Shown here: one piece after another, positions 60,049-64,000 of the stretch
How the letters are laid out: each line of letters begins with the position of its first letter
Numbering within the stretch: position 1 is the first letter of the stretch
Source: JANQNX01 sp040217095
GTDB taxonomy: Bacteria; Pseudomonadota; Gammaproteobacteria; Eutrophobiales; Eutrophobiaceae
DNA: 64,000 bases
Direction of reading: 5' to 3'
Assembly: GCA_965229565.1 (NCBI GenBank)
Contig: OZ245888.1
Coordinates: 1,550,001 to 1,614,000, forward strand
Notes under the pieces: generated by a model
The model's database searches: none
What the model saw: the letters and a program-made list of their open reading frames with translations, nothing else
What the model was told of the DNA's origin: nothing
Position numbers and translations under genes: made by a program

Positions 60049-60978
60049 GTGTCTAAAATTAAAATAACCATAGGTATAGCTTGCTTTAATGCTGCTAAAA
60101 CCATCGCAAGAGCTATAGATAGCGCTCTGTCTCAAGATTATAAAAATGTAGAGATAATTGTTGTGGATGATGCATCAGAAGATGCATCATTGGAAATAAT
60201 AAAAACCTATGCCAATAATAATAACAACATAAGACTACTAAAGCACAAAATTAACATTGGGTACCCTGCAGCAGTTAACCAGGTGTTTCGTCATGCTACA
60301 GGTGAATTTATAGCCATATTTGATGCTGATGACGTCAGTGAACCATCTAGACTAGATAAACAACTAAATAAAATCATTTCTTTTAGAAAGAAAGGCATAA
60401 ATACATACCCTATTTGCTATTGTAATAGAAAAGTAATAATACAGTCTGATCATAATTTTAATGATGAACATATAGGGCAAGCAATAGGGCGTAATTCTCC
60501 AGAGCCAAATGGCTTAATGGTTGCAGATTATTTATTGGGTTGTGAAGTCGATAATAAATATTCATGGGGTATTTTTGGTAGTTGCACATGGATGCTTCAT
60601 AAAGAAACGATAAAAACCATCGGGTTTATGGATGAATCATTCCGTAGATGCGCCGAATGGGATTATGCTGTGAGGGCAGCTCAAAAAGATTTTTATTTTA
60701 TTGCGGTTAATGAACCACTAGTGCATCAATACAAAACTAAAGGTGCGTATAAATCAAACAAAATACCTCTTAAATACAGCTTGCTATTAAGAAAAAAATA
60801 TAAAGACTATCTTAACAAAAAAGGTATGTACATTTGGAGCATGATGTTTGCCAGAGTGAACTTCTATAATAATAAAAAGCAATATTTGCTTAGCAATTTA
60901 TATATTCTTTCAGCTTGCCTTTTGCAACCTCACATCGCATTTAATAAATTTAAAAAGAAATTCGTAAGCAATCATTAG
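60049..60978 (+). CDS. Family 2 glycosyltransferase, copy 1 of a tandem trio
   Basis: 309 residues from a GTG. ITIGIACFNAAKTIARAIDS, EIIVVDDASEDAS, and the metal DxD region AIFDADDVSEPSRL; CAEWDYAVRAAQKDFYF is the ED-type acceptor motif (here EWD). GT-A fold, cytoplasmic face, transfers a sugar from a nucleotide donor to a lipid-linked chain. Similar in sequence to the next two genes, so the three arose by duplication. Donor unknown. Confidence 0.85.
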   Translation: MSKIKITIGIACFNAAKTIARAIDSALSQDYKNVEIIVVDDASEDASLEIIKTYANNNNNIRLLKHKINIGYPAAVNQVFRHATGEFIAIFDADDVSEPSRLDKQLNKIISFRKKGINTYPICYCNRKVIIQSDHNFNDEHIGQAIGRNSPEPNGLMVADYLLGCEVDNKYSWGIFGSCTWMLHKETIKTIGFMDESFRRCAEWDYAVRAAQKDFYFIAVNEPLVHQYKTKGAYKSNKIPLKYSLLLRKKYKDYLNKKGMYIWSMMFARVNFYNNKKQYLLSNLYILSACLLQPHIAFNKFKKKFVSNH

Positions 60979-61948
60979 TACTCCATTAATAACTATTGGT
61001 ATTACTGCTTTCAATTCTGGCAATACGATTGAATCAGCATTTCATTCAGCACTTAAACAAACATGGAGAAAAAAAGAAATATTAATTGTGGATGATGCAT
61101 CCACTGATGGAACATCAGATATATTGAAGAACATTCTCAATCAACATAATTCAATACGACTTATTTCAAATGACGTGAATCAAGGTGTTGCTGCGTCTAG
61201 AAATACACTTATCAATGAAGCAAAAGGAGAATTTATTGCTTTTTACGATGATGATGATGTCAGTGATCCTGAACGTATAGAGAAGCAATATGAGAGAATA
61301 ATTAATTATAAAAAAAAATATAAGATTAACGAGCCCGCAATTTGTCATACGGCGAGACTTCAACAATACGAAAACAAGCCTCTGTTATATGTGCCGACAA
61401 TGGGGACGATAGATAAGTCTATTGCGCCGCATGGTCCAGATGTTGCCAAGCGCATCCTCTACGGAAAGCCTCTGAAAAATGCCTATGGCGCTTGTGCAAC
61501 TTGCTCGCAAATGGGAAAAACCAGTGATTATCGTGCATTAGGCGGTTTTGACGAATCTTTGCGTCGCTCAGAAGACACTGATTACAATATACGGTTTGCC
61601 TTGAGTGGCGGCCATTTCGTAGGCATTAGCGAGCCTTTGGTGACTCAGAAAATGACTTACACTGACGATAAGAAACTGGATATTGAAAGACAATTGATGC
61701 TTCAATTATTGGCGAAGTATCAGTCATTTATAGATCAATATGATTCGTATGATTTTTGTCGCAAATGGCTAGAAACGAAATACCACTATTTATCACATGA
61801 AAACATGCTCTTTCTGAAAAGCCTGGTTAGGTTATCAGTGACACACCCTTGGCAAACAAGCAAGCGTTTGCTGTGGAGCTTGCCGTCACTGGTTCAGAAC
61901 AGGTATTTCAGAAGTTTCCATGCGCAAAGCCAAATAACTAATGGCTGA
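60974..61948 (+). CDS. Family 2 glycosyltransferase, copy 2, apparently starting at ATT
   Basis: The obvious open frame begins with the GTG at 61088, but that cuts through the GT-A fold. In frame upstream, codons from 60974 encode ISTPLITIGITAFNSGNTIE and the following strand, which align with the N-termini of copies 1 and 3. No ATG, GTG or TTG exists between the in-frame stop at about 60965 and the motif; only ATT (60974-60976), which overlaps the previous stop TAG, or the preceding ATC. This gives 324 residues with VDDASTDGTSD, FYDDDDVSDPERI and SEDTDYNIRFALSGGHF. Either a rare ATT start with translational coupling, or a gene whose start codon has mutated. Confidence 0.75.
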   Translation: MSTPLITIGITAFNSGNTIESAFHSALKQTWRKKEILIVDDASTDGTSDILKNILNQHNSIRLISNDVNQGVAASRNTLINEAKGEFIAFYDDDDVSDPERIEKQYERIINYKKKYKINEPAICHTARLQQYENKPLLYVPTMGTIDKSIAPHGPDVAKRILYGKPLKNAYGACATCSQMGKTSDYRALGGFDESLRRSEDTDYNIRFALSGGHFVGISEPLVTQKMTYTDDKKLDIERQLMLQLLAKYQSFIDQYDSYDFCRKWLETKYHYLSHENMLFLKSLVRLSVTHPWQTSKRLLWSLPSLVQNRYFRSFHAQSQITNG

Positions 61949-62900
61949 TCACGATACCCCTTTAATTACGGTGGGGATACCATGCTTTAATGCAGAAGCG
62001 ACGATAGCGCGAGCAATAAAAAGCGCACAGTCACAAACCCATAAAAATCTGGAGATACTTGTGGTTGATGACTGCTCCATGGATCAATCACCTAATATCA
62101 TCAAGTCTATCTCGCAAGATGACCGCCGTGTCAGATTAATGTCTAACGCTACTAATTGCGGGCCGGGCTATGTCCGTGATGCCATAGTTAATAAGGCAAA
62201 TGGCGAATACATTGCTTTTTTTGATGATGATGATGAAAGTCTGCCTGACAGAATAGAATGTCAGTTACAACGTATCAATAACTATAAACGAGCAACAGGC
62301 GTGAACCTGATAGCATGTTATGCGTCCGGTAAGCGAATATATCCAAACGGGTTTGTTAAGTTGCTGGAAGCAGTTGGATCGCGGAATGAATGCCCGAAAG
62401 GCGAGCAAATGGCCGACTATTTGCTTTTTTTTGCTAGGCAGCATGATGTCTTTTATGGCTCGGGCACGCCTTCCTGTTCACTGATGGGCGAAAAAAAAGT
62501 ATTTCAGGCCATGGGCGGATTTGATCCTGCATTGCGGCGACTGGAAGATGTTGATTTTGCAATTCGGCTGGCACTGAAAGGCGGGCATTTTATCGGTTGT
62601 CCCGAACAGTTATTCATCCAGTATTCCACTGATGCACCGGATAAGTCAGCTGAAAGGAATCTTCAGGCTGAACAGAATGTGGCAACCAAGTACAAACAGT
62701 ATCTGCAAAGTAAGGGTCGGTTTGATTATGCCTGGCGCTGGCCATTGTTACGTTATTTTCACTTCAAGCGTCAATACATTAAATTATTTCAACAGCTTGC
62801 ATCGTTGTTTCTTCGTCATCCACTCGCCGTGTTAACACATGTTTTGCACACGTTTCCACGTCGATTTCTACATGAAACAAAAATAGCTAATCGGTCATGA
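61941..62900 (+). CDS. Family 2 glycosyltransferase, copy 3 of a tandem trio
   Basis: 319 residues, ATG overlapping the previous gene by 8 nt. ITVGIPCFNAEATIARAIKS, LVVDDCSMDQS, FFDDDDESLPDRI and RRLEDVDFAIRLALKGGHF show an intact GT-A enzyme. About the same architecture as copies 1 and 2. Base composition is less AT-rich than copy 1, marking the change to the next compositional block. Its stop overlaps the start of the following GT4 (ATGA). Confidence 0.87.
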   Translation: MADHDTPLITVGIPCFNAEATIARAIKSAQSQTHKNLEILVVDDCSMDQSPNIIKSISQDDRRVRLMSNATNCGPGYVRDAIVNKANGEYIAFFDDDDESLPDRIECQLQRINNYKRATGVNLIACYASGKRIYPNGFVKLLEAVGSRNECPKGEQMADYLLFFARQHDVFYGSGTPSCSLMGEKKVFQAMGGFDPALRRLEDVDFAIRLALKGGHFIGCPEQLFIQYSTDAPDKSAERNLQAEQNVATKYKQYLQSKGRFDYAWRWPLLRYFHFKRQYIKLFQQLASLFLRHPLAVLTHVLHTFPRRFLHETKIANRS

Positions 62901-64000
62901 GAATTCTTTTTAGCTGCCGCGCTTTTAATAACATGGCTGGCGGTGTCGAACGTATGGCTTGTATTATGCTTGAAGCAATGCGCCAACGTGGGCACGAAAT
63001 GGAGCTATTAACCTGGGACTCGAGTTCGGCTTCCGCCTTTTATGAGATACATCCGGCAATAAAATGGTATCAATTGGATATTGGCAATCCGCAGGAAAAA
63101 GCAACGCTGAAGACCCGACTACAACGTGCAGTACGAATGCGTCAGATACTGAAGGACTCCAGGCCGGATGTGATACTGGCCTTTCAGGAGGGCACGTTTA
63201 TCAGCACTCGCCTTTATTCGATCGGTATGGGTACACCGGTTATTGCAGCCGAGCGAAATGCACCTTCAAGGTTCGAACATATTTCAGCAAGTAAATACAA
63301 GAATTTAATCTTCCAATGCTTTCGGCTTGCGAGGGCCATCACAATCCAGATCGAATCGTATCGCAACAGTTACCCCGCATATCTGCATGAAAAAATCGTC
63401 TCTATACCCAACCCGGTTGCTGAAGCAGTGCATCTTGCCGACCCGTCAGGAGAAGGCAAAAAAATAAAAACTCTTCTGTCCGTCGGGCGTCTTGGTTACC
63501 AGAAAAATTATGACGCATTAGTTGATGCCTTTGCCCGAATTGCCAGCCATTTTCCGGAATGGCAGCTTGTAATAGTGGGTGAGGGCGAAGACCGTAACAA
63601 ACTGGAGCAATTTATCTCATCCAAGGGGCTGGGTGATTGCATCAAACTGCCTGGCACGACAACGAACGTTGGTCAATATTATGCAGACGCACAACTCTTT
63701 TGTTTACCATCACGCTGGGAAGGCTTTCCTAATGCCCTGGCCGAAGCGATGGCGCATGGTTTGCCGGCGGTTGGATTCAGGCAGTGTTCCGGTGTGGCTG
63801 ATCTGATTGAAGACGGGAAGACTGGTTTGCTTGCTCAGGGCAATGGACAAGCTGATGCGTTAGCTGAAACGCTGTCACAGCTATTGGCCGATGATGAAAA
63901 ACGAGTAGTGATGGGAAAGCAGGCCCGGGAGCAGATTGCCGTTTATAAGCCTGAGGCGATTTTCGATCGCTGGGAACAGTTGTTCATGGAACTGAGCCGT
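62897..64000 (+). CDS. Family 4 glycosyltransferase, 3' end outside window
   Basis: 368 codons are visible from the ATG at 62897, still open at the right edge. N-terminus RILFSCRAFNNMAGGVERM with the GG acceptor loop; AAERNAPSRFEH; C-terminal Rossmann half LLSVGRLGYQKNYDALVDAF, VIVGEGEDRNKLEQFI and the retaining-GT motif LPSRWEGFPNALAEAMAHG (E-x7-E). Resembles PglJ/PglH-type N-acetylgalactosaminyl-style transferases. Probably only a few residues are missing. Last visible member of the ops operon; GC-richer than most of the operon. Confidence 0.87.
   Translation, partial: MRILFSCRAFNNMAGGVERMACIMLEAMRQRGHEMELLTWDSSSASAFYEIHPAIKWYQLDIGNPQEKATLKTRLQRAVRMRQILKDSRPDVILAFQEGTFISTRLYSIGMGTPVIAAERNAPSRFEHISASKYKNLIFQCFRLARAITIQIESYRNSYPAYLHEKIVSIPNPVAEAVHLADPSGEGKKIKTLLSVGRLGYQKNYDALVDAFARIASHFPEWQLVIVGEGEDRNKLEQFISSKGLGDCIKLPGTTTNVGQYYADAQLFCLPSRWEGFPNALAEAMAHGLPAVGFRQCSGVADLIEDGKTGLLAQGNGQADALAETLSQLLADDEKRVVMGKQAREQIAVYKPEAIFDRWEQLFMELSR

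Overview
The window looks like chromosomal DNA of a gammaproteobacterium. The reasons are a real RfaH (rather than only NusG) with a matching ops element, leuC/leuD and gltX of proteobacterial type, a tRNA-Ala/tRNA-Glu pair behind gltX, SapC and Sel1-repeat proteins, and XrtA-type exopolysaccharide genes. The species cannot be named from the sequence. No rRNA, CRISPR array, transposase or prophage gene is visible.

Layout. (1) 1-7748: the 3' part of a giant beta-strand-repeat exoprotein, a small secreted protein sharing its C-terminal domain, and a SapC-family protein. (2) 7749-14467: housekeeping genes (Sel1-repeat protein, AcuI/YhdH-type reductase, leuC, leuD, rfaH, gltX). A four-helix-bundle gene splits leuC from leuD. 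Arrays of a degenerate 7-bp repeat sit directly against the start codons of leuD, rfaH and gltX and next to tRNA-Glu; the rfaH array is 16 perfect CTAATCA copies. (3) 14468-15482: tRNA-Ala, tRNA-Glu, and two copies of the tRNA-Glu 3' end, each interrupted at the same T-loop position by a palindromic element. (4) 15483-22185: a tightly overlapping seven-gene operon for an unusual nonulosonic-type sugar (two NeuB-family synthases, NeuD, TIM-barrel isomerase, CBS-aminotransferase fusion, CMP-sugar synthetase, DapA/NanA-type aldolase), then a 26-codon remnant of a sugar epimerase/dehydratase. (5) 22653-31363: mixed-strand surface-glycan genes (GT2, flippase-like protein, sulfotransferase, GT-C enzyme, methyltransferases, FemAB, deacetylase, FAD monooxygenase). 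(6) 31817-36108: uronic-acid precursors (UDP-GlcA epimerase, TviB-like dehydrogenase, Ugd) and the APS kinase CysC. (7) 36314-36910: a winged-helix regulator with two perfect tandem operators. (8) 36960-64000: a canonical RfaH ops element followed by 27 same-strand genes with no gap above about 80 nt, running off the right edge.

How the parts may work together. Regions 4-8 form one large capsule/O-antigen/EPS locus. The ops-led operon contains a set of enzymes (SIS isomerase, split transketolase, HAD phosphatase, small-molecule kinase, a HldE-like protein with swapped domain order, NTP-transferase, two SDRs, two DegT aminotransferases, Gfo/Idh oxidoreductase, two C-methyltransferases) that fits synthesis of a nucleotide-activated heptose- or higher-carbon amino sugar. 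CysC and three sulfotransferase-like proteins suggest sulfation. RfaH, which should be needed to transcribe the ops operon to its end, has a perfect heptanucleotide tandem repeat in place of its ribosome-binding site. A slippage-tuned antiterminator controlling a 27-gene capsule operon is the most interesting testable idea here.

Base composition falls visibly from region 2 (moderate GC) to region 8 (strongly AT-rich, especially 43-60 kb) and rises again after about 61.9 kb, which suggests the sugar cassette has a foreign history.
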